Made by a program: the position numbers and the translations under genes. A stretch of DNA of 64,000 nucleotides from Diorhabda sublineata (taxonomy: Eukaryota; Arthropoda; Insecta; Coleoptera; Chrysomelidae): assembly GCF_026230105.1 (NCBI RefSeq), contig NC_079482.1:9548001-9612000 (forward strand), given 5' to 3'. Position 1 is the first letter of the stretch. Each line of letters starts with the position of its first letter. Below are positions 24,101 through 35,319 of the stretch, piece by piece. Below the pieces are notes generated by a model. That model did no database searches. It had not been told where the DNA came from and worked only from the letters and a program-made list of their open reading frames with translations.

Positions 24101-26460
24101 AGAAACTATAATATGAACGCTATTAAGGTTGAAAAAGCATAAAAAGGGAGATATTTACCATAAGCGACATGATATAATTGCAAAATCTGTAATAAGGAGG
24201 GTTGGTTTAATGAATTTTTTGTGATTATATTATGAGAATAGTATTTTTTATCAGTATACTCAGTAAAATGGGAACCCAAACGCCTGGTAAAAATCATTTT
24301 ATTGCAAAAATATTTTACGTACAAATTGATTGAGTGCTAAAATAGTCCTGTTTACTTCCAGTGAATTTATGCTGTACGTACTGGAGGAAACTGCCGATTC
24401 CGTTGATATGCATTCAAGTACACTGGTTTTGAAAGTAACGTTCAAAAATTGTTTATGACGTTTATAGCCCAAAAAATGCAATAATCGACAACTTAAATTG
24501 ACAGGAGTCGAAGAATTTGTGGTCTCCGGGAAACCGAGCTAATTTATTAGAAAATATCTGGCGAAATATTCTAGATACTTGAAATACTAAACCCAAAGAT
24601 ACAGAGGTACAGAACACCATATTGCCAAGGTCGTCTAAGGATATTTGTTCGAAGAGATCGTTCTTCACTAAAAGGTTCTAAAGCATCTCATTTGTTTGTA
24701 GAACATGAAAGATTACTTGAAATGTGCTTACGCTTCTTATTATAAAAAGGGTATCAAACTTATGGAACATCGCTGGGAAAAATATATGGAGATAAAAGGA
24801 GATTACATTGAAAAATAAATATATTTTTTTCTGAAATTTTCATGTTTTCTTTGTTGGACCAGGTACTGGTACTATTATATTGATTCCATATTAAAATAGA
24901 GTACTGAAAATTCAGTTAATTTACTCTATATTCACTTTTACTGAACTCACCATTAACTAGCACTACAGCAACACTTACAATTACATTATATAATGAGCGT
25001 TTTTGCAAACAAATTATCTTCTTTAAAAACCGAAAATATATTATCACCTTTGATCTCTCAAGACGATAAAATTGTGCTCGGTGGAAACCAGAAATTCTAC
25101 ATTGATATATTCCTATGAAAGCTGCAGATTTTTTCATCCAATCACACGTCCTTTTCAACAATCCTTAATTTCCACAAACCTCAAAATCCAAGAGGTCTCT
25201 TTGCCATTCAATTAACAAAAATTAGTTTTGGCATCAATAGTGGCAACCGTAATCCCCGTAGAACGTCCCGTTCTGGAGAATAGTCGGGACAATCCCCCTA
25301 ATCCTGTGAGTTATCTAATGGAAGATCTGCGGATGCGAGGAGCGCTCGCTGAAGCTCTTATCTGATTTTTCTAGAATGTCTCCGGTTCTCAAATTGTCCG
25401 TCGAGACGCTAATTTAGTGAACTGATCTGGGCCCTCGAATCGATCTTTGCCTAAAATTCTTCAGCCTGGGAAAGATGCATAATTTTTCTGTTTCTCAACT
25501 TTGGAAAGTGTATATCGTGCATTTAAAGTATTCTATCATCCTTTTCCGAGCGCCATGATTATGTTCAGGGTGAAGAGATAGGCCGTAATTGATGATGTAA
25601 TATAAGCAGGAAGTATAATATGAATAGCGTTTCCAGATATTGTGTATCGACGTTTTATATATCTTTGGCAATATTACATTTCTTAAAGCAGGAGTGTATT
25701 CGGTTCAAATTCTCTTATTTTTAACGGAGCGGAGGCAATATTTTTACCTTAGCGAAACGTCAGTACTTCGGAGTGCAACAATGTATAGTTAATAATTTTT
25801 CATGTACATTAAAGTATTATTGGCATTGTTACAATTGTTAAAAATAAATAAAATGAAGATCAAGATGAGGTGACTTGAATCGCATATAACTTGTAATGTT
25901 CGCGAAAATTTGGTATCGTATCGAAGAAAGTTCAATACCACCCTAACATCTCAATTTTCCACCATATTTTTCTGATTCGGATTCATCTCGACAAAAAGAC
26001 GATCAATTTAAGGCACCAAAGTATTATTATATCCATATTTCACAAGTGTTCTTAACGGAAACGGTTGAAAACAACCTTTAGTCGCTTGACATTAGTCGGA
26101 AAAGTTCATGTACACGACATATGACGCCGAAAAGTGACTTATTATAAAACGAGCATTAGAAAAACTATTGAAAATGGATGGACCAGACAGATTTGAATTA
26201 GGTGAATATCACAGATGCGAAATGGTAATGCAATTCAGTTAATTTTTCCATAACAGAAGTAGATGAATATCGTGATCGAACAAAGTTTTTTTCAATACAG
26301 TTAAGTGCCCATACTTAGGACAGTTATGTGTTTCGAAGGTAAAAACTCGGTACAAAAAATTGAAATAAAATAATAATAGATAGGTATACATATAGGTCTC
26401 GACTGCTATTTTAACTCCACCTCTTCAGTTTTTCATAGAGACAATGTTTTTTTTATTTTC
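21160..26460. other. Long AT-rich stretch, no gene seen
   Basis: Five kilobases with only short chance frames. A GC-richer patch at about 25240-25470 stands out (see findings). A TTTGGCGACACCCTGTATTTT phrase at 22871-22891 resembles the outer edge of some transposons, but no partner end was seen. Confidence 0.4.
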
Positions 26461-26469
26461 TAAAACGAT

Positions 26470-27245
26470 TTTTGTCCCAAGTTAGAGTACTTTCCCCCTA
26501 ACTTGGGACTGCATTTATTTTATTCTTTGCACCATTTTAGGACTACTGTTAGCTTACTTGGGACATTAAAAGATTTACACATAAACTGTTACTTTATTTA
26601 CAATTCAAAACAACAAATATTTAAGCTCAGAAAACTAGTTTTTTAAGGCTTCATCAACAAAAAATGTTACAAATATATAAAAACTTGACAAAAAAGGAAG
26701 AGAGTAACACCACTTGCTGTACCAGCAAACATGACAGAAAAGTTGGATTTTGAATGATCAATTATTGTTTCGGGGCTCTTGCAACTTCGTACGATAACTG
26801 TTTCCTGGATTATCTTGCATGCTTGTTTTATCATAATTGATAAGAGCGTCCAACTGAACACCTTCTAAAGATTCAGAAAGTTCCTGAAAGTAGGAGTCAC
26901 AGCTGCCCTATCTCTCTTGATGTTATGACACATGCAAGTTTTTATGTTAAGACTTTACCTCTTGAAATAGCCTCTTATCCACTTCTTTCCTGGCATGTTG
27001 TTTTTAAAACGCAACACCTTTTTTACCTAAAAATTTTTTTATAATACATCTTACGTCAAAAGCGGTAAGTGGAAAACCCCATTCAGCTGCTAAGGCTAAG
27101 CATTCAGACAGCTGTTTTTCTTCTAGTTCATTAAAAACTGGAGGTCTGCCATACAGATTTTGTTGCTTATTTTTTAGGTATGTATTGAATATTATTATAT
27201 CCTAACTTGGGACAGTATCGTAGCTTGGGACGATGTCCCAAGTGT
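26470..27245 (-). mobile_element. pogo-like DNA transposon remnant with CTTGGGAC octamers
   Basis: Minus-strand transposase remains (26640-27190) are bracketed by repeats of the octamer CTTGGGAC or its complement at 26474, 26502, 26557, 27206, 27224 and 27235. The last two form the palindrome CTTGGGACGATGTCCCAAG. The repeats may be subterminal transposase-binding sites. The exact ends are unresolved; a related GTCCCAAATAAGGACACC phrase at about 27928 could mark an outer edge. Confidence 0.5.
26640..27190 (-). pseudogene. pogo-like (Tigger-type) transposase pseudogene
   Basis: The N-terminal DNA-binding part near 27175-27060 reads LYGRPPVFNELEEKQLSECL then AAEWGFPLTAFDVRCIIKKF, matching the start of CENP-B/pogo transposases. 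Further down, ELSESLEGV, INYDKTSMQDNPG (first catalytic Asp followed by Lys instead of the usual Glu) and HSKSNFSVMFAGTASGV match the DDE core. Several frame changes and stops lie between. The enzyme would have acted as a cut-and-paste transposase. Confidence 0.65.
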
Positions 27246-27476
27246 AGAAACCTTGAACAATATTTACAATCCACTGATTTTAAAATGAAAATTGTAGTTA
27301 TAATATTGAGCAAAGATAATACATATAAGATTCTAGGAATCTAAAAACTTATAAAGCTACTCTTAGTGTGGGTGAATTAAGTTATTTTGACTATTTCCTT
27401 CGAAACATTTAAGCCAACCAAAAAGCTGTAATATTTTATGTTTACTTAGCAACGATCAAATTTCAGCGATAATACT

Positions 27477-27512
27477 GCACTAGTGCAAATTATCGATAAT
27501 TTGCACTAGTGC
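27477..27512. repeat. Perfect 36-bp palindrome
   Basis: The half-site GCACTAGTGCAAATTATC is followed immediately by its exact reverse complement, centred on ATCGAT. Each arm contains the inner palindrome GCACTAGTGC. No spacer. It could form a cruciform or be a foldback MITE remnant. Confidence 0.95.
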
Positions 27513-27626
27513 CAAATTTTCGTCTAGGATTAATAAACATCATTTGGTTTTAATTTTATATTTTAAGAAAAGGAACAATTATTGTTTATTTTAAATAAAA
27601 TTTTTCTCAGGAAATAGTCTGCCAAA

Positions 27627-27730
27627 ATGCCCTCTCGTGCATGTCAAATTGTCTCATAATTTCCTCTCGTGCGCATTCGCGCACTCGAGAAAATTAAATT
27701 ATCGACAATTTGACATGCACTCGGGACATT
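27627..27730. repeat. Foldback (inverted repeat, about 40-bp arms)
   Basis: GTGCATGTCAAATTGTC (27638-27654) is repeated exactly in reverse complement at 27704-27720. Pairing extends outward through CCTCTCG/CTCGGG and inward through AATT stretches to a GTGCGCATTCGCGCAC hairpin (27670-27685). It shares an AAATTATCGAYAATTT core with the palindrome 150 bp upstream. Confidence 0.8.
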
Positions 27731-27979
27731 AATATTGATTATAAATCTTACCTGATTTTAATGCCGAATTTAAATCGCCACACACTGTACAAATACCAGA
27801 TATTTGTGACTTTATTTCTCGTAGTTATACACACACACACATACACTTACTTGTTTAACATAACCTAGTTGCAAACGCATGAAGTACAATCGCAAATGCT
27901 ACCAACCACTAAAAAAAATGTCAAAATGTCCCAAATAAGGACACCGTCCTAAATATGGGGACTTGGCTGTAACAAATGA

Positions 27980-28880
27980 GATCGTTATTTCTGAAGTTTG
28001 GCATCCAAACGTGTCTTTTTTCCAAATTTTCAATGAAGATTACTCCTTTGGAAACCTAAGCCAATGAGTTTATGACTTCATTGATACGAGTCTATTTTCA
28101 TTTGTGCGATATAATAGTCTATACAAGTTTAATCTTTCGCGACATGTCGATGGATACATTACGTTTGAAGATATGCAAGTATTAATGCGAGCTTTTGAGT
28201 AGCATTAAGCAATCGCGGCACTCACCTTATTATATATTTTCCACTAAGAACTATTCATTCCAGCCTTTCAGTGGAAATATTCATTTCATTAGTTATCTCA
28301 CGTAGTTTTAGAAACAGGAACGTATGCGATAAAAGCTTCAAAGATCAACGAATATTTGACAGAAATAATATAGAGAAACACTATGCAATGTAGACATGAG
28401 CCGAAATATCAACAACAAAAAGGAAAATGAGAACTGAAATAAAAACGCTGAGAACAATTGAGGAAGTCAGTTAAGACAATGATAATTCAGAACAATACAG
28501 TAGAACTAGGAATTCAGGATGTGGTGAGTTGGTATAGAGAGCATAAACGAGAGATAATGTCAAAAGCCAGTTAGAGAACAGATGTACAAAAAGGATAGAA
28601 AACAAGGAACCAAACACATGGAGACTACCAAAGAAACTAAAATAAGTAGTGGAATTTAGATTAGTGAAGATATAATAAAATATGTAATATGTAATTTGAA
28701 TATGACATATGAGAAAATTAGAAAAATTGATTTATATTTCAATTAATGACATTCTAGAGAAAATTCAGATAATAGTTATATAACAGCTTCGAAGCTTAAA
28801 CTCAATCAAGCACAGAAGCTCTTCAGCATATTCAAGATATATACCAGGCTGGAATTTCTGGAAGCGTTGGTTATATTCAT
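27980..28880. other. AT-rich, no gene seen
   Basis: No supportable gene. Confidence 0.45.
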
Positions 28881-28934
28881 ACTAAACACACAGTCACGCT
28901 AGCAGTACACCAACAACTCTCACAATTACACTGT

Positions 28935-29560
28935 CCGTGTTTCGATCGAAATGGACTTGGTCAGCGAGCTGTTGCTAGACATTGAATATGATCCGCGCAG
29001 CTTTTCGAAGAGTGTGCAAGCGTTATGAGGAGACTTGATTCTTCTATAGGCGTCCTGGAACAGACAAAATGCGATTTACAATCGCTCGTGATGACCGCTT
29101 TATTATGTCAACAACATTAAGAAATCGCTATCTTAATGCAGTTTAAGTGTAACGACAGCTCCGTGAGGTGCGAGGAGTGACTATTAATCAGAAGACTTCT
29201 ATAAATTAACCTGACCCCTAAAACACCTGCGATTGGTCCAAAATTTACCCCAGCTCATCGGCAATCACGCCTGCATTTTGCACAGGATCAACTGAATTGG
29301 ATGTTTGAACAATAGGGATCTGTTCTGTTCTCAGATGAGACCAGAATATCTCCATACTAGCGACTGAAGAAGGAAAGTCTACCGAAGACCAAGAAGAGGT
29401 TTCACTACTAATAGAGGACATTTTTAGCAATTCATGTAGTACCACCGTACGTCAACTACATTAGAAACCTTTATGAATGACAATGCAAGACCGTATATTA
29501 TATATTGAGAAAATTTCTTGAATATCTCTGGATGGTGATTTCCATTATAGTGACAAGCAA
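28935..29560 (+). pseudogene. Tc1-like transposase pseudogene
   Basis: Plus-strand pieces in order: FRRVCKRYEET near 28998-29030; RRPGTDKMRF then TIARDDRFIMSTTLRNRYLNA near 29040-29140; RQLREVRGVTINQKT near 29150-29195; GPKFTPAHRQSRLHFAQDQ near 29230-29290; VLFSDETRISPY near 29318-29355 (first catalytic Asp-Glu); and NDNARPYI near 29475-29500 (second Asp). This order is that of a complete Tc1 transposase up to the second Asp. Stops and shifts are scattered through, and the third acidic residue is lost. Terminal repeats were not identified. Confidence 0.75.
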
Positions 29561-29569
29561 TCTGTATGT

Positions 29570-32225
29570 ATTTTATAAAATCCGAAATTTGACTCATGAG
29601 TCTCTTATACCTGCCATGAAATAATTATGCTCAGCGGGTGAGGCCTTATAATTACTAATAACCTTTGCAGACAATTATCGCGGGTCCATAGTCATTGCAG
29701 GTTTTTGTTTATTAACAAAAATTATGTGATTACAAAAGTATTTTATAAAATTCGAATTTTATATATGTTGTTCATTAGAGTATTACAAGCCTACTCTTTT
29801 ACGGGAAACCACAAAACCTTATCTACTGCCCGGGGGTATACTATCAAACTAATATAATGTATTAATGTGAAAACTACTTGATTCATTGTCTAAAATAAAT
29901 GAAGTGGAAAAGGGTTTGATTATAAGGCAATAATAATAAATGGCGTATAATGATTGTAAACGGAAAATAGTTGGTACATTCATTTTTATTTTCCATTTAT
30001 TGTAGACAAACCAGTATGTGATGGAAGCAAATCAAATTAAATTAATAAAATATTATCCTCAAATATCTTCTTCGGCTTGTCAGATAATCCGGTAATCTTG
30101 ATTTTTGTATTCCCATGTTGTTAACTGCTGATTAGTTGAGAATTATAATGGCAATGTACTTGGTTGTGGAGTTGGTGAAGTTTATGTTGTAAATGCTTTC
30201 TAGCAAGTATTATATATCCGAATACATCGTTATGTATTTTATTATGCTCACAAAACACGATGCCTCTATTTTTGTTACCAATTTTATTTTTATATTCAAT
30301 TAATTGTATAATTTTAAATCATCAAACGGCAGATTATATAAAATGGTTTAAAAGTAAATTTTTTATAAGTGTCCTACCTGAGTAACTATACGGTTCCCTT
30401 CGCTGGGCATAGCGAGACGCCATTTCATGGATGGTAGGTATAAGGGAGTTACTGAGCAAAATTTTAGATTTTATGCAATACATACAGGTTGCTTGATATT
30501 GGCTCTTAGACTGTTAACTAATCTAGTTGATAATAATAGTTTCTACCTTGCTTTTTTATACATGCAACGTTATAACTATCTGTTCATGTTAACTCCTTAA
30601 TATCATTCGTGGTCTTCCCAGTTACAAATCCATACTATAATATTTAAGAAAACACAAACACCAATAGTCTAATTTCCTAATACTAATGGGGACTTGATAT
30701 ATCAAACGAATATATTTAGCATAACAACAAATAAAAATTTTCTAACGTACAACTTCTCAACGTAACTATGTGTGTAACTCACTATCGTAGCTTCTATGTA
30801 CTGAACTCACTATTTACTACTATTACTACACCATACAAATAATCCTTTCTCTTATAAAACGCGCATTAGACACTGCAATTGTGAGTGTTGATGATAATAA
30901 ATTATGTGTTGGTTATGATCATCACCAATTGTTTTAGAAATTCAATTTAGTAGATAAAACGATAGATCTGGGAAAATGATCCCTTACCATATATGTTTAT
31001 CATCAACGAATGTAGTTTTTCAAGGCCACCCTGAACATTTTCTATCACCAAAGCTCCTGGTGGATTCATATGTTTTCGCATTATTTTCCACGGTACGTAG
31101 ATGTACTTTTAATTCGGCGGCACTTGATTTTACCCATTTTACAAGTTACAAGTCTTAATGTGCGGGAACGAAAACAATTCGTTTACGAATTTCAAAATAT
31201 GTGTTGGTCCAAAAAGTTTAAATAATTGGAACTAAAGTACATTCATAAAGACCGAAGAAATAATTCACAGTTGAGGAATAAGGAACAAATAAGCCAGTAC
31301 TTTATTTTAACTTGTCGCACTTACCGACAAAATATAAACAGGCGTTCGTATAAAGTACACAATAACGACACTATTTTATATGGTGGGCGAAAACTTTTGA
31401 CCGGTAGGGTATGATAATATGAAATATTAGCTATTATCACCACACATAAAAAATTATATTCCATGATAGAGGTTGGTGAAGGCACTATCTTGGTTTCAGC
31501 TCTAAGCCTCATATGGAATTGTAGGTACGTAGTAGAATACTATTAGGTGAATATTGATGGTCATAGTAACATTGCAGTTATGACATACGGGATAACTGAG
31601 TGTAATTTTGACATTGTTAATTCGATTAATTTGAAGTCCTCTTATTATAATTTACCATCGGCTTGAAAAATTCAAGAAAAGATGATGAATGGATATATTG
31701 GTTTACTTATTTGAGATTATTAACATTATTGTAGTCACACAAATTCAATTATTCTGAGGAAATAGAATTCGAGAAAAATGATTTCTATACTTTGTTTCTT
31801 TATGTAAGGCTGAGATACGCATTAGAATTATGAAAAAAAATCGTACATAACTTCATATGAGTTGAAACGTGTTAGTTTAGTGACAACTCAAAATAGTGTG
31901 TCGTAAAAATGCGTCCCCAGTGTGTAAGACTCAATTTGCAGAACAAAACTAATTCCGCGAAGCATCTTCTCCGAATAGAATTTTACCCTTCTCTCAATAA
32001 AACTTAATTGCCAAGGTTAAGTACATAATCGTTACTTCGTAGAGGAGATTCCGAGAAATCCCACCGTTATGAAGTTCATGATGTAGTCGTGAGGTATAAT
32101 AAATGCCGCAAGCAGTCACTCTGATAGGTATAGCGGATTAGAGGTAATTATTTGAACAGAAAGGGTGCTATATCGATGTTTGTTGAATCGAATATTGATG
32201 TGATTAAGTAAATACAAATGAGATT
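29570..32225. other. AT-rich, no gene seen
   Basis: Only short frames. A GC-rich phrase at 30395-30440 (GGTTCCCTTCGCTGGGCATA) is unassigned. Confidence 0.4.
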
Positions 32226-32634
32226 ATAATCATTACCGACGTCGCGATGGGGTGGGCAGTGGGGGAGCCTTCCCCCCACTCGCAGTGGGCAGTTGGGAGA
32301 GTCGGAAATTTTTAAGCGAGTTGGGAAATTTAGGATAGGTAAAAAATTATTCGTTTAATCGTGTAACGATACACTATGTCCTTCTAGGTTTACTATTTTC
32401 TTCAATACTAATAAAAGATGCTGAAGAAAATTACATTGTGCCTAGTTTTTTGATAAATTCAATGCTTATTTTAACTTCCTCCATAGCATACTGATTTTTT
32501 CTAAATACGGTGTAAGAAATCCATAAGAAGTAAACCATTCCCTTTATATAAATAAGTAAAATCTGCCTATTATATTTTATCAGATTTTTGCGAGATTGCT
32601 TTAGGTAGGTACTATCTTAAATATCTTCTCTGAA

Positions 32635-32880
32635 TTGCTTGATGAACGGATGAACCCATTATCCATTGTGATACTTACAAGCCAGATTTATGTTTTTATA
32701 CATCTTTTTCGCTCTCTTATGTCTAATGCTAAAGCTAAAAACACCTTATTTGATAACGTGGAATACGGTATTCTTATTCCGCTATTTCAGATAAGCCAGA
32801 TGATCAATACAATTGTCAATTTTATGTTTACACTCTTTACAGTTTACTGTACAGCGTACGCCTACAAATATTACCAATAA
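32635..32880 (+). CDS. Unrecognised small hydrophobic frame
   Basis: An 81-codon frame with two hydrophobic stretches: LSIVILTSQIYVFIHLF (residues about 8-24) and a longer one around VNFMFTLFTVYC (about 61-72). It ends in YAYKYYQ. I do not recognise it. It sits inside the candidate TIR element and has no obvious neighbours. It could be a chance frame in AT-rich DNA, where Phe/Ile/Leu runs are common. Confidence 0.15.
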   Translation: MLDERMNPLSIVILTSQIYVFIHLFRSLMSNAKAKNTLFDNVEYGILIPLFQISQMINTIVNFMFTLFTVYCTAYAYKYYQ

Positions 32881-33199
32881 AAATATTTTGCTTTGAAATT
32901 GCAGGACACTGTAATCTCAATAATTGTCTAGCTGTCTAATTGCAGTAGTTTTGTTCAAATTCCGTGTTATGTGGTGCCATCTATCCTAGGATAGTTACCA
33001 ATGAGAGAAATTTAGCCAACTCAAGTTCGTAAAAAATGCCTACAGGACGACAATGGCCGAAGAAAGCCTAAATTTTTTGATGCTGATGGAAAGCGAGAAT
33101 GACTTGGTCGACAGATGATTCTAAAGGAAATGGCTGCAAGATGGACCAAATTAAAAGAGAGACGCCTTCACATTAAAGTTTAATTTTAATTGACCTAGT

Positions 33200-33413
33200 T
33201 TTATGGAAATTGGATTCTCGGGTTTTTAGGCCGCTGTCATTGGTTTACTTTAGTACTCGACTGTAAACCGAGCAACAGTCAAAATCTCTCTTGAAAATGC
33301 TAGGCACTGGACCAGACGAAACGTCGAGTAGTACAAAGTAAACCAACGACAGCGGCCTAAAAACCCTAGAATCCAATTTTCATAAGACGATGGCCTCGAA
33401 AGCCTTAAACAAC
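33200..33413. mobile_element. Foldback element with 9-bp flanking direct repeat
   Basis: Arms of about 56 bp (33206-33261 and 33323-33380) are near-perfect inverted repeats around TTTTTAGGCCGCTGTC, with a 61-nt spacer. TGACCTAGT occurs directly outside at 33191-33199 and again at 33414-33422, which looks like a target-site duplication. The spacer ends with GACGAAACGTCGAG, and the right flank contains GACGATGGCCTCGAAAGCC; both resemble the hammerhead-ribozyme-like ends of Penelope-type elements. Confidence 0.65.
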
Positions 33414-34099
33414 TGACCTAGTCTTGTATTTTAATATTTCTAAAATTAAATTTTATCAGACTCTTTTAATTAAACGTTATGTGAATTACCCGTTTTGTTT
33501 CAATAACTCATATTCATACAAGAAATTAATCATCTTTATGAAAGTAACTTGCTAGTTATGTTTTGAGTACCAGTTAGGAAAATTTACTTCTTCTAAGCCC
33601 CCCCCCTCCCCATTAAAATGCCTTCGCGACGCCGGTGATCATCATACTGTCGAACTTCTAACCTATCATATATACAGATATACGCGAGAATAAGGAACGA
33701 AATAGTTCTCAAACCAGTTACTAAATTCCAAAACAAAACGCTAAATATTTTAAGTATTCTCTAATGTTTCTAAGAAGCGTATCTTGTAGAAGGTTTTTTG
33801 TCATTTTGACATAAATATCTTGAGTGAATTTTCTTGTGTAATTTGTTCTCCTACTTACAACAGTTTTTCATGTGATAATATTGGATGATTGCCTATTGTT
33901 GTTTTAGATAAACAGGAAAGTTATCGAAAGAGCATACACAGCACTCTCATAGATCCCAGATGAATAATAATATTACTACAATAGCATGAATCGGGATGTA
34001 GATGAATTATTAAAATCGTCGATTTTATTGAGCATTTCGTTTTCAGTTTTTATCAAAGCATTAGAAAGCTAATGCAAAGTGTTAAAAATATTCCACTGG

Positions 34100-35310
34100 A
34101 TAAGTTATAGGAAATGTTGTATTAATATCCATAATTATCATTTGAACTATCAAAAACTCTTCTTCAAAGTTTTAAAAACACCAAGAAATATAAAATCGAG
34201 CAATATAAAAGAAACAAAAAATGATATGGTATTGGGAAAAGATGAGGAAATTATAGAGCGGTGGAGAGACTACTTTCAAGAGAGGAATAACAGGAGCCCC
34301 AATACGAAAGGGATATAAAACTAGACAACGATTAAAACGAACAGCCGATATAAAGAGAAAAAGCTGGACAAGGTTTTATTGACATCCAAAAAGCATCCTC
34401 CTACAGAGTATGAAAAAAACAAATATAGAATAGTTTACAACGAAGAGAAGGTTGAATTAAATTGAGAGACAATATCAGGAGTATATGTGAAAGAACAAGG
34501 AACCATGTGAGGAAAAATGATAAACATTCCAAGGATTTCATCACAAAATAAGGATTAAGACAGGGAAAGTCCGGCGCTATTCATAATGATAATTTATGAT
34601 GTATTGAAAGAAGTGAAAACAAAAGTGAAACAGACAAGTAAGATACAGAAATATGGAAATAGTTGGAACCTCTGAATGTGTTTTATTCGACGATTTATAA
34701 TGGTTATCTGAAAATGAGGAGGAATTGGAGCATAATTTATAATAGGACAAAAATAATGGTAGTGGAAAAACAAGAAGAAGAACTCAGAATCGAAATAGAT
34801 TGAATACAATTGGATCAAGGGAATAGTTACAAATGTATATGCGTAGGTATCCAGAGCAATGGAAAACAAATAGCAGAGGTTTTTGGAAAGAAAAGAAATA
34901 ACAAAAACACCAACGTGTATAAATCAATATTTCGACTTGGTAGCAAAAGCTGGGTACTTACAAACTGAAGCAGCTGGAATGATGTACTTACGCAGAGGCA
35001 GAGGTGTGACTAGAAGAGAAAGAAACGAAAAGGAGGCTTGAATATAAAACAATTTGAAAAACAACAGCTCAGTTGGCTTGGACACCTTTGTAGAATGGAG
35101 AGCAATAGACCGGCAAAAGGATTTTGCAAACTAGAGAAATGGAAGACAGGATGCCCAGAGAATTCATGGTAAAACTCAATTGCCACAATTTTGAGGAAAA
35201 AAATAACATGGACTATTAATGAAACTAGAAATAGAAAACAGTGACGAAAATTTGGGAAATAAATAATAGGACACACCTGACACTCAAAAGGAGTACAGAC
35301 GGGTTTATGA
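34100..35310 (+). pseudogene. Non-LTR retrotransposon RT remnant (RTE/Jockey-like)
   Basis: Highly decayed plus-strand coding traces in order: GKDEEIIERWRDYFQE near 34234-34280 (pre-RT region), GLRQGKSGA near 34554-34580 (degenerate RQG motif), KIMVVEKQEEELRIEID near 34750-34800 (post-palm region), YKSIFRLGSKSWVL near 34918-34960, and QQLSWLGHLCRMESNRPAK near 35060-35115, the C-terminal LGHxxRM motif common in RTE/Jockey-like elements. Many stops and frame changes; no catalytic Asp pair could be read. No polyA or target duplication found. Confidence 0.65.
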
Positions 35311-35319
35311 TTATATATA

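Larger units (their letters stand above)
32231..33640. mobile_element. Candidate 1.4-kb element with GC-rich inverted ends
   Basis: CATTACCGACGTCGCGATGG at 32231-32250 matches the reverse complement of 33621-33640 (GATCACCGGCGTCGCGAAGG) at 16 of 20 positions. Both ends are followed inward by G-rich tracts (GGGGTGGGCAGTGGGGG on the left, a poly-C/CCCCTCCCC run on the right). Such a GC-rich pair in an AT-rich background suggests terminal inverted repeats. The interior has no recognisable transposase, so it would be non-autonomous. Target duplication not found. Confidence 0.45.
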
